A stretch of 64,000 nucleotides of DNA, from positions 1-64,000 of the forward strand of contig JAFSMP010000021.1 of assembly GCA_017447875.1 (NCBI GenBank). Reading direction: 5' to 3'. Positions 35,711-44,008 of this stretch are shown here, piece by piece (position 1 is the first letter of the stretch; each line of letters starts with the position of its first letter). The position numbers were made by a program, and so were the translations under genes. The notes under the pieces were generated by a model. It did no database searches, had not been told where the DNA came from, and was given only the letters and a program-made list of their open reading frames with translations. This DNA is from Paludibacteraceae bacterium (GTDB lineage Bacteria; Bacteroidota; Bacteroidia; Bacteroidales; Paludibacteraceae).

Positions 35711-38700
35711 ATGAAAAAGAATATCTTAAATACAATGAAACAATTTGCAAAATATATCTGCGCAGTAGTAATGCTGCTCGGAATGAGCGTTAGTGCGTGG
35801 GGAGATGGTATTACCTTTAGTCCAACTTCCTATTCCTCTACGATTGATCTTGCTGATGCTGATGGAAGTTTCAAAGTAAGCATCTCTGGAAGTGGTTTGC
35901 ATCAATATACTCAGACTTATTGGGCATTTGATAATTATACCAATCCTAGTGAAAATTATTATTTTGCTTGTGATGAATACAATGAAACTTATGGTTCAAC
36001 GAGTTTCTCAAAAGATGTGACAGTTTCTTATCTTTCTACAGACCCCGGTGAGTTTGAGGTAGATTTGGTAGTATATTATTGGCTATCTGGCGATGATAAT
36101 AAAGGAGATCCAAGAGAGGCAACTTTCCACATTGCTTTAACCATAGAGTCTGATTGTGATGAAAATGCAACATTTACTACTACCGGAACACCGACAACGA
36201 CAAGTAGTCTGCGGTCGACAAGTGTAAGTGTTAATAACGTAGGACTTAGTTCTTTGGGCGCCACTGGTTGCTCTATTACAAGTTATGGATATTGTTGGGG
36301 AACTTCGGCAAATCCTACTACATCCGGCTCACATTATGAAGTAGGAACAACATATACTACAACAGGAACGGCTTTTGGTAGTTATTCCATTACCGGTCTT
36401 ACGGCAAACCAGAAATATTATATCCGCCCATATGCTACGAATGGTAACGGAACGGCATATGGTCCTGAAGTGAATGTAACTACCTTACAGCGTTATACCA
36501 TCACATACAATAAGAACGATGGTAGTGGAGCAAGTGCGACGGAATACAAAGATCATGGAATTAGTTATACGATTAGTTCGAATAAGTATTCTCGTTCGGG
36601 ATATACGTTAGTTAAATGGCACACCTTAGCTGCAGGAACGGGAGGAACGGACTATGCTAAGGGTGCAAGTTACACAACGGATGCAGCTTTGAGTCTGCAT
36701 GCCGTTTGGGGCGGAACGATCTCGTTTAACAACAACGGAGGATCGAGTTCGATGAGTAGCGAAATAGTTGTTTCCGGAGATTCGTACGAGTTACCGAGTT
36801 GTACGTTTACCCCGCCTTCGGGCAAGAAATTCAAATGTTGGGCACAGGGAGCTGCCGATGGAACGGAACGCGCGGTGGGATATAGTCATACCGTAGCCGG
36901 TGATATTACATTCTATGCTGTTTGGCGCGATGAGCAATACACAGACTATAAGTTCAGTTGTGCCGATTGGTCATTTACAGGGCCGAGTGGTGATACGGTG
37001 TTTATCACTTCGACGGCAAGCAAGACCGTTCGTTCACAGGAAGCTTTCCACGTAACTGCGAGTGGATTACCGGCAAGTACGGCTTTGACCTTTACGACTT
37101 TCCCTGCGAACACACGATACGCATTTAAGAAAGCAGACGGGAGTGCTATCGAGACGGACACATATGGTAAGGTAAATACTGACTTCTATGTGTTCTATAC
37201 GCCGACAAGCGGTGATACCGGTGACGGATTGGATGAGATCACTAAGATATACGTGAGTGTGACCGGAGAGCCGCGTAAAGATACATTGGATACGAAAACC
37301 ATTATCGGTCGACATTTGCCGACGAACTTCGTCATTGCAGCAAAGAAAGATGGTAAATGGTGGGCAATGCCGTCTGACATGACAACCGGTACTCCTTCTC
37401 CGGTGGAGATAGCGGTGGACGATGCCGACAACCCAAGCATCGCTTATACGGCTACAATCAATATCTACTCGATTGCACAACCTGCTGCATCGGAGTATAT
37501 CCGACTGAAGATGAACGGTCAGAGCAACTATCCGTTGTTCGGTAGTTCAAGTGAAGCAGGTGTAGGTAAGAGTTCTACTACGGATCCTGACAAAGCGGAT
37601 ATTGGAGACGGCTATTTGTGGAAATTAGTGCAGAAACGCGCAACCGGATTGAGTGATCCGAAAGAAGCAAAGTATCTCATATACTGTAAGAACAACAGTT
37701 CAAATCACTTGCGGTTGAAAGCTACAGATCATTGGGGACTTTACAATAGCGGAATTGAGGAATTGCGGATTATACCGGCAAGTAGCGTAGTTTATACCGA
37801 ATCAGAAGTAGTAGCATGGGGACAGAAGAAGTTGATTCTTGAAGTGGCATTACCAACAGGCGCGACACAAGCACGTGCAAAAATAGCAGATGGTAGTTGG
37901 AGTGTTAACAAGTCCGTAGCAACGACAACCGGTACGAGTGTCAAAGGTACTGCTACCAAATATAACTATACTTTGGACTTCACGAGTGACGGATTTGACT
38001 TTGCCGCTAATGAAGGCAAGATGCTGATCGTTGAATTGCTGAATGCAGAAGGTACCGCTCTTAGAGCGACAAGCGTACTTATTCCGCGTATTATTGCGGC
38101 AGACAGAACAATCAACAAGAAGAATGATGGCACCAAAGGTCCTTGGAATACGGAAGTACATGTGCTACCGGGAGATACTTTGTTTATTGATGCCGACACG
38201 TATGACGCTCCTAAGACCATTACTATTAAGGAACTGAATATTTATCCCGGCGCGACGGTGAACGTAGTAAGCGGAAAACTGATAGTAACGACGCTGATTC
38301 TGCGTAACGGTTGGGATCGCTTGAGCGGTGCAACGAATAAGTATGACGTAGCACGGTTGTACTTGAAGCCAAGTGCAGGTAGTTTGCAAACCACTAACAC
38401 ATACATGGATTGGTATATTGATTTCGATCAGTATTATCCTGTTGCAGTGCCTTGGAAAGTGACGATAGCGAATATGAGTTACAAAAACTCCAATACAGCT
38501 GCAACTGCAGGTACCAACGTGAAGTTACGTTATTACGACGGTGCAAGTCGTGCAGCGAATGTACAAACCGGTGTTGGTGAGAGTGTGAACTGGAAAGAGT
38601 ACGGAGCGACAGGTAACACAGATATACCTACTTACTTGATTCCGAGTTTGGGTTATGCTATGACCGCTAAACGTCCGACCGGTAAGGCCTTCTCTATCGT

Positions 38701-39652
38701 GCGTATGCCGCTGACGATTCCTGCTGACTCTTGGATTACTAACGGAGAGCAAGGCGAGGTAAGCGAAGTACACAAAGATCAAGTGAGCCTAACGGCGCAT
38801 GGAAACGCTTCTACGCCTTCGTATGCACAGGGATGGAACCTGGTTGCAAACCCGTACATGTCGCTGTATGAAGGCAACTTGAGTTATGCAGCCGACGATA
38901 ATATCCAATACGCGAATATTCCGGATGTTAACTTCAAGGAATACGACCAGTTGCCTATCGAGACAACGAAACTGAAACCGTCGAGTGCGTTCCTTGTTCA
39001 GGCTCCGAAAGATGGTACAGTGACCTTCGGTACTGCGAACCGTAAGGCTTCTGCACCAAGCTACCAACAGGATATTCAGGCTGAGCAGATCCCGACACAG
39101 AAAGCGTACATCGTATTGGCAAGCGATGAAGCGGAAGATATGATGGGTATTCTGGTAAGCGACAAGTACAGCGCTGAATACGAGTTGAACGCCGACCTCG
39201 AGAAACTGTTAGGCGACGGAAAGAGCTTGCGTACGTACATGCATCTTGATGATATGAAGATGGCGTACCTGGCAATCAACAAGGAATTGGCACAGAACTG
39301 GATTCCGGTGAGCGTACGAATCGAGAAAGAAGGCGAACATAGCTTCTCGATGCATCGCGCAAGTACGGTGAGCGAACTGAAGGGCGTTTATCTGATCGAC
39401 TACCAGACAGGCGAGACCACGAACCTGCTGGAAGACAGTTATCCGTTCTACAGCACAGCCGGCACGATCAACGGACGCTTCGCCATCAATGCGATCGTAG
39501 GACCGCGCGACGTACCGACCGAGTTGGATATCGTACGCGACGGACAAGAAGGTACAGGACCGATTAAATTCATCTATCACGATAAGGTATTTATCTTACA
39601 CCAAGGCGTCATTTATGACTCGACGGGTAAGAAAGTGAAAGGTGGAAAATAA
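35711..39652 (+). CDS. Large secreted repeat protein with InlB-type repeats and C-terminal tail
   Basis: I place the start at MKKNILNTMKQFAKYI, giving 1313 residues and a signal peptide ending in SVSAWG. A fibronectin-like domain (GLTANQKYYIRPYATNGNGT) is followed by InlB-type repeats (VKWHTLAAGTGGTDYAKG; SGKKFKCWAQGAADG). A long beta-rich region with GWNLVANPYMSLYE leads to the tail GPIKFIYHDKVFILHQGVIY, DSTGKKV, which resembles the amylase tails. It is likely a T9SS-type surface protein transcribed with the preceding giant gene. Confidence 0.83.
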   Translation: MKKNILNTMKQFAKYICAVVMLLGMSVSAWGDGITFSPTSYSSTIDLADADGSFKVSISGSGLHQYTQTYWAFDNYTNPSENYYFACDEYNETYGSTSFSKDVTVSYLSTDPGEFEVDLVVYYWLSGDDNKGDPREATFHIALTIESDCDENATFTTTGTPTTTSSLRSTSVSVNNVGLSSLGATGCSITSYGYCWGTSANPTTSGSHYEVGTTYTTTGTAFGSYSITGLTANQKYYIRPYATNGNGTAYGPEVNVTTLQRYTITYNKNDGSGASATEYKDHGISYTISSNKYSRSGYTLVKWHTLAAGTGGTDYAKGASYTTDAALSLHAVWGGTISFNNNGGSSSMSSEIVVSGDSYELPSCTFTPPSGKKFKCWAQGAADGTERAVGYSHTVAGDITFYAVWRDEQYTDYKFSCADWSFTGPSGDTVFITSTASKTVRSQEAFHVTASGLPASTALTFTTFPANTRYAFKKADGSAIETDTYGKVNTDFYVFYTPTSGDTGDGLDEITKIYVSVTGEPRKDTLDTKTIIGRHLPTNFVIAAKKDGKWWAMPSDMTTGTPSPVEIAVDDADNPSIAYTATINIYSIAQPAASEYIRLKMNGQSNYPLFGSSSEAGVGKSSTTDPDKADIGDGYLWKLVQKRATGLSDPKEAKYLIYCKNNSSNHLRLKATDHWGLYNSGIEELRIIPASSVVYTESEVVAWGQKKLILEVALPTGATQARAKIADGSWSVNKSVATTTGTSVKGTATKYNYTLDFTSDGFDFAANEGKMLIVELLNAEGTALRATSVLIPRIIAADRTINKKNDGTKGPWNTEVHVLPGDTLFIDADTYDAPKTITIKELNIYPGATVNVVSGKLIVTTLILRNGWDRLSGATNKYDVARLYLKPSAGSLQTTNTYMDWYIDFDQYYPVAVPWKVTIANMSYKNSNTAATAGTNVKLRYYDGASRAANVQTGVGESVNWKEYGATGNTDIPTYLIPSLGYAMTAKRPTGKAFSIVRMPLTIPADSWITNGEQGEVSEVHKDQVSLTAHGNASTPSYAQGWNLVANPYMSLYEGNLSYAADDNIQYANIPDVNFKEYDQLPIETTKLKPSSAFLVQAPKDGTVTFGTANRKASAPSYQQDIQAEQIPTQKAYIVLASDEAEDMMGILVSDKYSAEYELNADLEKLLGDGKSLRTYMHLDDMKMAYLAINKELAQNWIPVSVRIEKEGEHSFSMHRASTVSELKGVYLIDYQTGETTNLLEDSYPFYSTAGTINGRFAINAIVGPRDVPTELDIVRDGQEGTGPIKFIYHDKVFILHQGVIYDSTGKKVKGGK

Positions 39653-39672
39653 AAAAGCGAAAGGTATTAGTT

Positions 39673-40107
39673 ATGAAGACATTGAGATATATTTGGATGG
39701 TAGCAATGCTGATTGTGTTATGCGGCGGTGTACAGGCCGTAACATTCGGCAAGTCGTATAAACCGCAGTATCACCGTTACGCCTCTATTCAGGCGCAAGC
39801 GCACGCCACGATGCCGGTCTTGGGGATGGGTTCGGTAAGTTCCGCAACGATGTATTCGGGTTCGTCCCTACCCTTAGCCGCAGCAACCGGAGTGACAACC
39901 TCTGATGACTATCGGCCGGCACAGGTTCCGAGTGGCCCGAGGCGCGTAGGAGAGAACGAGGGGTTGGAAGATGAAGGTGATGATACCGAGTTACCGACCG
40001 AACCCGCTCCGCTCGGCGATGCCCTCCTGCCGATGATGCTGATGGCTATTCTTTTTGCCGCCTTCATTACCCTCCGCAGGAAAAGGTCTGAAAGGGTGAA
40101 TGGATGA
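39673..40107 (+). CDS. Small exported protein with PLGD motif, C-terminal membrane helix and basic end
   Basis: The 144-residue protein has a signal peptide (WMVAMLIVLCGGVQA), a Ser/Thr/Pro-rich middle and an acidic stretch (ENEGLEDEGDDTELP). Its C-terminus is a motif PLGDALL, a helix MMLMAILFAAFIT and a basic RRKRSER end. This three-part end has the layout of PEP-CTERM or LPXTG sorting signals, although the motif itself is different. It is the third gene of the surface-protein run, 20 nt after the previous stop. Function unknown. Confidence 0.7.
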   Translation: MKTLRYIWMVAMLIVLCGGVQAVTFGKSYKPQYHRYASIQAQAHATMPVLGMGSVSSATMYSGSSLPLAAATGVTTSDDYRPAQVPSGPRRVGENEGLEDEGDDTELPTEPAPLGDALLPMMLMAILFAAFITLRRKRSERVNG

Positions 40108-40110
40108 ACG

Positions 40111-40143
40111 ACAAACGGAGCGTGCTGCGCTCCGTTTGTTTAT
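40111..40143. terminator. Bidirectional terminator
   Basis: A 12-bp perfect stem ACAAACGGAGCG/CGCTCCGTTTGT with loop TGCTG lies between convergent genes and has T-rich sequence on both sides. Confidence 0.85.
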
Positions 40144-41315
40144 TGAATCTTCGCGAGTTCGAGGGCGGCGAGGAGGAGGGGGGCGACACCTTTGGGATCG
40201 TCGTCACGGATGAGTTCGTGGACGTAGTACTCATAGGTGCCATCCCGATAGGGATTACCACCCAAACCGGCTACGGCACAGCAGTCGATGAGCGAACGGG
40301 TACCGTCTTCATTCGTGCGCAGTTTATTGGCTACGAGACCTGCCATGACCTGTTCCGCCTCAGCCTTGTACTCGGCAGGCAGCACGCCGAGGCGTACTCC
40401 TTTCGCTAACGCAAAGCAGTACATCGCCGAACAGGTGGACTCGAGGTAGTTACCTTCTTGTCCGGCACGGTCCGGTACCTGGTACCAGAGATGAGTCTCT
40501 TTATCTTGCACGACGAGCAGAGCATCTAAGACGCGACGCAGGATAGCTTCCAGCGCCGGGCGCTCGGGCTGGTCGGCCGGCATCAGTTCCAGCACATCGC
40601 ACAGCGCCATCACATACCAGCCTTCGGCACGTCCCCAGGTCTCGGGACTGCAACCGGTGATCGAATCACTCCACCCCATCTGACGACTCTCATCCCAACC
40701 GTGGTGGTTAAGCCCGTTGGGTTTGAGCGTGTGCTTGTCTACCACAAGGAACTGGTTTGCGATATCCGACCATGCTTCGGGTTCGGGTTTCCACGCCGCA
40801 TAACGGGCATAGAAAGTAGTACCGGTGAAGAGTCCGTCGAGCCACATCTGGTTAGGATAGACCTGCTTATGCCAGAACCCGCCTTCCGACGTACGAGGTT
40901 GCTCGCGAAGCTGGTCACGGAGGGTTTCTATTGCCGTCACATATTGTGGCTTGGGGTTGATCTCGTTCAATAGAATAAGGAAATTACCGCCTTGGATACG
41001 ATCCATGTTATAGAGAGACTGCTTGTAGGTAAGGATAGACCCGTCTTCACCGATGAACTGGTCGGCAAAGCGCTGCACATGGTCGAGATAGGCTGCGTCA
41101 CCGGTCTCAGTGTACAGTTCCAGGAACGCCCGCGCCATAAGGGTCGGGGTATATTCCCATTTGGGCTTGGCGGCGCCATCACAGGTCCATAACTCGGGAT
41201 GATGCTTCATCTCGGATTGCGCGATCGTCTCGGCCGTTTGGAGGTACATCTTGCGTTGGGTGCAGGCCGTCATCAATACGGCTGCCAGAATCAAGAAGAG
41301 GGTTATTCGTTTCAT
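40140..41315 (-). CDS. GH88/GH105-family unsaturated glucuronyl/rhamnogalacturonyl hydrolase, lipoprotein
   Basis: The start is MKRITLFLILAAVLMTACTQ (391 residues); a lipobox LMTAC marks a lipoprotein. The alpha/alpha-barrel landmarks of the family are present: NQMWLDGLFTGTTFYARY, NHHGWDESRQMGWSD, ETWGRAEGWYVMALCDVLEL and YLESTCSAMYCFALAKGVRLG. Family members cleave unsaturated uronic-acid residues left by polysaccharide lyases during pectin breakdown. It stands alone, with no lyase or SusC/SusD beside it. Confidence 0.9.
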   Translation of the reverse strand: MKRITLFLILAAVLMTACTQRKMYLQTAETIAQSEMKHHPELWTCDGAAKPKWEYTPTLMARAFLELYTETGDAAYLDHVQRFADQFIGEDGSILTYKQSLYNMDRIQGGNFLILLNEINPKPQYVTAIETLRDQLREQPRTSEGGFWHKQVYPNQMWLDGLFTGTTFYARYAAWKPEPEAWSDIANQFLVVDKHTLKPNGLNHHGWDESRQMGWSDSITGCSPETWGRAEGWYVMALCDVLELMPADQPERPALEAILRRVLDALLVVQDKETHLWYQVPDRAGQEGNYLESTCSAMYCFALAKGVRLGVLPAEYKAEAEQVMAGLVANKLRTNEDGTRSLIDCCAVAGLGGNPYRDGTYEYYVHELIRDDDPKGVAPLLLAALELAKIQ

Positions 41316-41333
41316 GGGTCGTAGAATTTTGTG

Positions 41334-41365
41334 CAAAATTACATAAAAAATCTGACATACGCAAA
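41334..41365 (-). promoter_or_regulatory. Promoter of the GH88/105 gene
   Basis: TAATTTTG then CAC at -7 and TTTGCGTATGTCA at -33 on the minus strand, back to back with the tmRNA promoter. Confidence 0.7.
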
Positions 41366-41380
41366 AAAAAAGCGCAAAAA

Positions 41381-41412
41381 TTTGCATATATCAGAAAAAA
41401 GCAGTACCTTTG
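41381..41412 (+). promoter_or_regulatory. Promoter of tmRNA
   Basis: TTTGCATATATCA at -33 and TACCTTTG then CACGC at -7, 20 nt apart and about 18 nt before the tmRNA 5' end. Confidence 0.8.
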
Positions 41413-41433
41413 CACGCTTTTTTACACAAAAGG

Positions 41434-41822
41434 GGGGCTATCCGGTTTTGACAGCAGGTAGAATGGTTGTGTAAGCACGCAGAGCAATGAGGCAACGCTC
41501 TCTAATCTCGCTTCAAAAGATAACTGGCGAAAGAACTTATGCTCTCGCTGCTTAATCGAAGTACAGTAGATTAGCGTATTTGGGTGCAAGGCACCTGAAC
41601 GAGACGTCACTCCAAGCCGAGTCTGTGGGCTGAAAGGATATAGTGGCGCAGGAATTCACAGAATAGATGTCGCAGGCTGCGATGCGAGATCGAAGATTTA
41701 GCAGATAAGTCGGCAGTTGGTGGCTTGGGTCTTGCTGCCGAACGAAAATGCAGGCCAAGATAAGCGTGTAGAAAGCACAAGTGTTCCTTGTTTGGACGCG
41801 GGTTCGAATCCCGCTAGCTCCA
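41434..41822 (+). ncRNA. ssrA: Transfer-messenger RNA
   Basis: The 5' end GGGGCTATCCGGTTTTGACA and the 3' end GGTTCGAATCCCGCTAGCTC plus CA form the tRNA-like domain (acceptor GGGGCTA/TAGCTCC with one G-U). The tag frame runs from GGC at 41526 to TAA at 41555 and reads GERTYALAA. Bacteroides relatives have GE...YALAA, so the tag is a local variant. It rescues stalled ribosomes and marks the peptide for proteolysis. The last 20 nt are repeated at 41908-41927. Confidence 0.95.
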
Positions 41823-41907
41823 CACAAAAGAAGATCTTTTGGGATCTAAGGGGGATTCTCACCCGGGTTCTAAGCCCGGAGGGCACGATTAATGCACGAG
41901 TGCATTT

Positions 41908-41927
41908 TTCGAATCCCGCTAGCTCCA
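41908..41927 (+). repeat. Second copy of the tmRNA 3' end
   Basis: The 20 nt TTCGAATCCCGCTAGCTCCA are identical to 41803-41822 at the tmRNA 3' end and lie 105 nt downstream. This is the pattern left by integrases that use RNA-gene 3' ends as attachment sites. No integrase lies nearby. Confidence 0.65.
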
Positions 41928-41959
41928 CTCGCCCGAGCTACGGCTCAATACGATTCGCG

Positions 41960-42173
41960 ACTCTGTCGCTCATATGAATCTTCGCCGTGCTCTGGCTCTC
42001 CGATTAAAATATCGCTGCGCTAGCATTTTAATCGGTTCTAATAAAACCTAGTGAGGACTGCTAGTGAAACGATAGTCCGAACTAAGAGCGTAGCACAATA
42101 CGCGGAACGTCCTTCCGATGAAACGGAAGGAGTGGCCTCCGCCGAGAAAGGTTTCGAGTGTTAGTGTAAGCGA
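41960..42173 (+). repeat. tRNA-Ala leader, homologous to the tRNA-fMet leader
   Basis: This stretch contains a hairpin CCGATTAAAA/TTTTAATCGG (42000-42035), GCTAGTGAAACGATA, GAGCGTAGCACAATACG and finally AGTGTAAGCGAG directly at the tRNA 5' end. The same order of elements is found in inverse orientation at 45358-45540 before tRNA-fMet. No protein frame is evident. Confidence 0.6.
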
Positions 42174-42246
42174 GGGGTATTAGCTCAGTTGGTAGAGCGC
42201 AACGTTCGCAATGTTGAGGTCAGGGGTTCGACTCCCCTATGCTCCA
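42174..42246 (+). tRNA. tRNA-Ala (CGC)
   Basis: The acceptor stem GGGGTAT/ATGCTCC contains the G3-U70 pair that marks tRNA-Ala, and the anticodon loop TTCGCAA gives CGC. CCA is not encoded. Only 2 nt separate its last base from the ATG of the next gene. Confidence 0.94.
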
Positions 42247-42248
42247 CA

Positions 42249-43376
42249 ATGGTAGAAGTACGGCAAATACAAACGAAACGCGAACTGAAACAATTCATTC
42301 AGTTCGCTAACGATTTGTATGCGGATTGTCCATACTACTGTCCGCCTTTGTTCTTTGACGAGATGAACTGCTTTGACGCGGAGAAGAACCCGGCCTTGGA
42401 GGTGTGTGAGCACCAACTTTGGCTGGCTTACCGCGGAAACGAGATCGTGGGACGTATTGCCGGCATCATCAACCGCAAGGCGAATGAGAAATGGAACGTG
42501 AAGAAGGTACGTTTCGGTTGGTTCGACTTCATCGATGACCCGGAGGTGAGCAAAGCGCTGTTGGATACGGTTGCAGCCTGGGGAAAGGAACGCGGCATGG
42601 ACGAGTTGAACGGTCCGGTGGGTTTCACGGACTTCGACCATGAGGGTTTGCTTATCGACGGATACGACTACCCGGCGGTGATGGCGAGCTTGTACAACTA
42701 CCCGTATTACGTACAACATCTGGAAGCCTACGGACTAACGAAAGAGGCCGATTGGATTGAGATTCGGGTGACTCCGCCTGCAGAAGTGCCGGAACGTCTT
42801 GCCCGTATGACCGAAATCATCAAAGAGCGCTCGCACGTACATATCGATAAGGTAAAGGACGCCAAGGAGTTGGTGCGCAAATACGGCATCGAGTACATGG
42901 ACGTGATCGATACGGCGTACCAGAAGTTATATAACTTCCAACCCATGACCGTCAAGCAGAAGAACTACTACAAGGATATGTACTTCCCGCTGCTGAACTT
43001 CGATTTCGTGACACTGGTGGCGAACGAGCAAAACGAGATCGTGGGTGTAGGTTTGGGAATGCCGGATATATCCGACGCGTTGCGTAAATGCGGAGGTAAG
43101 TTACTGCCCTTCGGATGGTACCATCTGCTGAAAGCGCTGAAGGCCAAGAAGATGGAGAGTTTCAGTTTTCTGCTGATCGCCGTGCGTCCGGACTACCAGG
43201 ATAAGGGAATCAATGCGCTGTTCATCGTGGACCAGATTCCGTATATCAACCGGTACGGCATCAAGCGCCTGGAGACGACGAGTATCCTGGAGACGAACAC
43301 GAAGAATATTGCTAACTTTACGCAGTTCGAGTATATCATCCATAAGCGTCACCGCGCCTATATCAAAGCGATATGA
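42249..43376 (+). CDS. GNAT-like N-acetyltransferase family protein
   Basis: Starting at ATG 42249 (a longer frame would run through the tRNA), the 375-residue protein has features of the large GNAT-like proteins of Bacteroidetes: LYADCPYYCPPLFFDE, GRIAGIINRKANEKW, DELNGPVGFTDFDHEGLLID and a C-terminal acetyltransferase-like region with LLIAVRPDYQDKGINALFI. The substrate is unknown. It overlaps fur by 4 nt (ATGA) and probably depends on the tRNA-Ala promoter. Confidence 0.8.
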   Translation: MVEVRQIQTKRELKQFIQFANDLYADCPYYCPPLFFDEMNCFDAEKNPALEVCEHQLWLAYRGNEIVGRIAGIINRKANEKWNVKKVRFGWFDFIDDPEVSKALLDTVAAWGKERGMDELNGPVGFTDFDHEGLLIDGYDYPAVMASLYNYPYYVQHLEAYGLTKEADWIEIRVTPPAEVPERLARMTEIIKERSHVHIDKVKDAKELVRKYGIEYMDVIDTAYQKLYNFQPMTVKQKNYYKDMYFPLLNFDFVTLVANEQNEIVGVGLGMPDISDALRKCGGKLLPFGWYHLLKALKAKKMESFSFLLIAVRPDYQDKGINALFIVDQIPYINRYGIKRLETTSILETNTKNIANFTQFEYIIHKRHRAYIKAI

Positions 43377-43846
43377 CGGGTACGCCGAAGACATATGAAG
43401 CGGCCCTGGAGCGCTTGAATGCGTACATCAAGGACCATAACATGCGCCGATCGGTGGTGAGAGAGATGATCCTGGAGCAAGTAGTGGCACTACCCCAACC
43501 TTTCACCGCGGAGCAGTTGGCAAAGGCATGTAAGGCAGAGCGCATATCGGTGGGATCGGTGTATAACGTACTGAGCGTGTTTATCGATGCACAGATCGTT
43601 CACGCTTTTCAGCGCCAGAGGGGACAGAATGCCACTGAATATGAGTTGACGACGGTTGTGGAAAACTGCATCCAGATGATCTGCGGCAGATGCAAACGCG
43701 CGACAACGATACATGATATAGCGATTGAACATTTGATAGCGATTCGCAAGTACTCGAATTTCAATCCGCACCACTATACGCTGTTCATCTACGGAGAGTG
43801 CAAACACTGCAGACAAGCGTTATTAACTAAGAAAAAGGCCCTGTAG
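43373..43846 (+). CDS. Fur family transcriptional regulator
   Basis: The 157-residue protein has a winged-helix domain with RRSVVREMILEQVV and RISVGSVYNVLSVF (recognition helix), a dimerisation domain and two CxxC pairs (CGRC and CKHC) that probably bind structural zinc. The metal-sensing His cluster is not the standard Fur one, so iron, peroxide and zinc sensing cannot be distinguished. Its last three codons, including the TAG stop, lie inside the 5' end of tRNA-Arg. Confidence 0.88.
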   Translation: MTGTPKTYEAALERLNAYIKDHNMRRSVVREMILEQVVALPQPFTAEQLAKACKAERISVGSVYNVLSVFIDAQIVHAFQRQRGQNATEYELTTVVENCIQMICGRCKRATTIHDIAIEHLIAIRKYSNFNPHHYTLFIYGECKHCRQALLTKKKAL

Positions 43847-43910
43847 CTCAATTGAATAGAGTGTCAGATTCCGGTTCTGAAGGTTCTGGGTTTGAGCCCC
43901 AGCAGGGTCA
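43837..43910 (+). tRNA. tRNA-Arg (CCG)
   Basis: The acceptor stem is GGCCCTG/CAGGGTC (one G-U pair), the anticodon stem TCAGA/TCTGA and the anticodon CCG. The first 10 nt overlap the end of the fur coding sequence, so the gene must share its transcript. Confidence 0.93.
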
Positions 43911-43911
43911 C

Positions 43912-43941
43912 AAAAATAGGCAGCGAGTGCTGCCTATTTTT
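43912..43941 (+). terminator. Terminator after tRNA-Arg
   Basis: A perfect 13-bp stem AAAAATAGGCAGC/GCTGCCTATTTTT with a GAGT loop. Confidence 0.9.
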
Positions 43942-43944
43942 GTG

Positions 43945-44008
43945 TGTTTGAGATTGTTTGAAATCGTTAGATCTTGTTTGATGTTGTTTGAACCTTCAAA
44001 CCTTCAAA
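43945..44008. repeat. 10-nt-period tract between convergent genes
   Basis: Five decamers of the type GTTTGAGATT are followed by two copies of TTCAAACC. A perfect 10-bp hairpin ATCGTAGATT/AATCTACGAT overlaps the end of the endonuclease gene just beyond. Confidence 0.7.

Noticed and set aside
39200..39650. Complete T9SS C-terminal sorting domain on the 1313-residue protein
   Set aside because: Only the last strands resemble one; the standard domain of 70-80 residues is not recognisable, so I only report the short tail.
42189..42248. Upstream extension of the GNAT-like gene
   Set aside because: The added 20 codons run through the tRNA-Ala gene, so the ATG at 42249 is the likely start.
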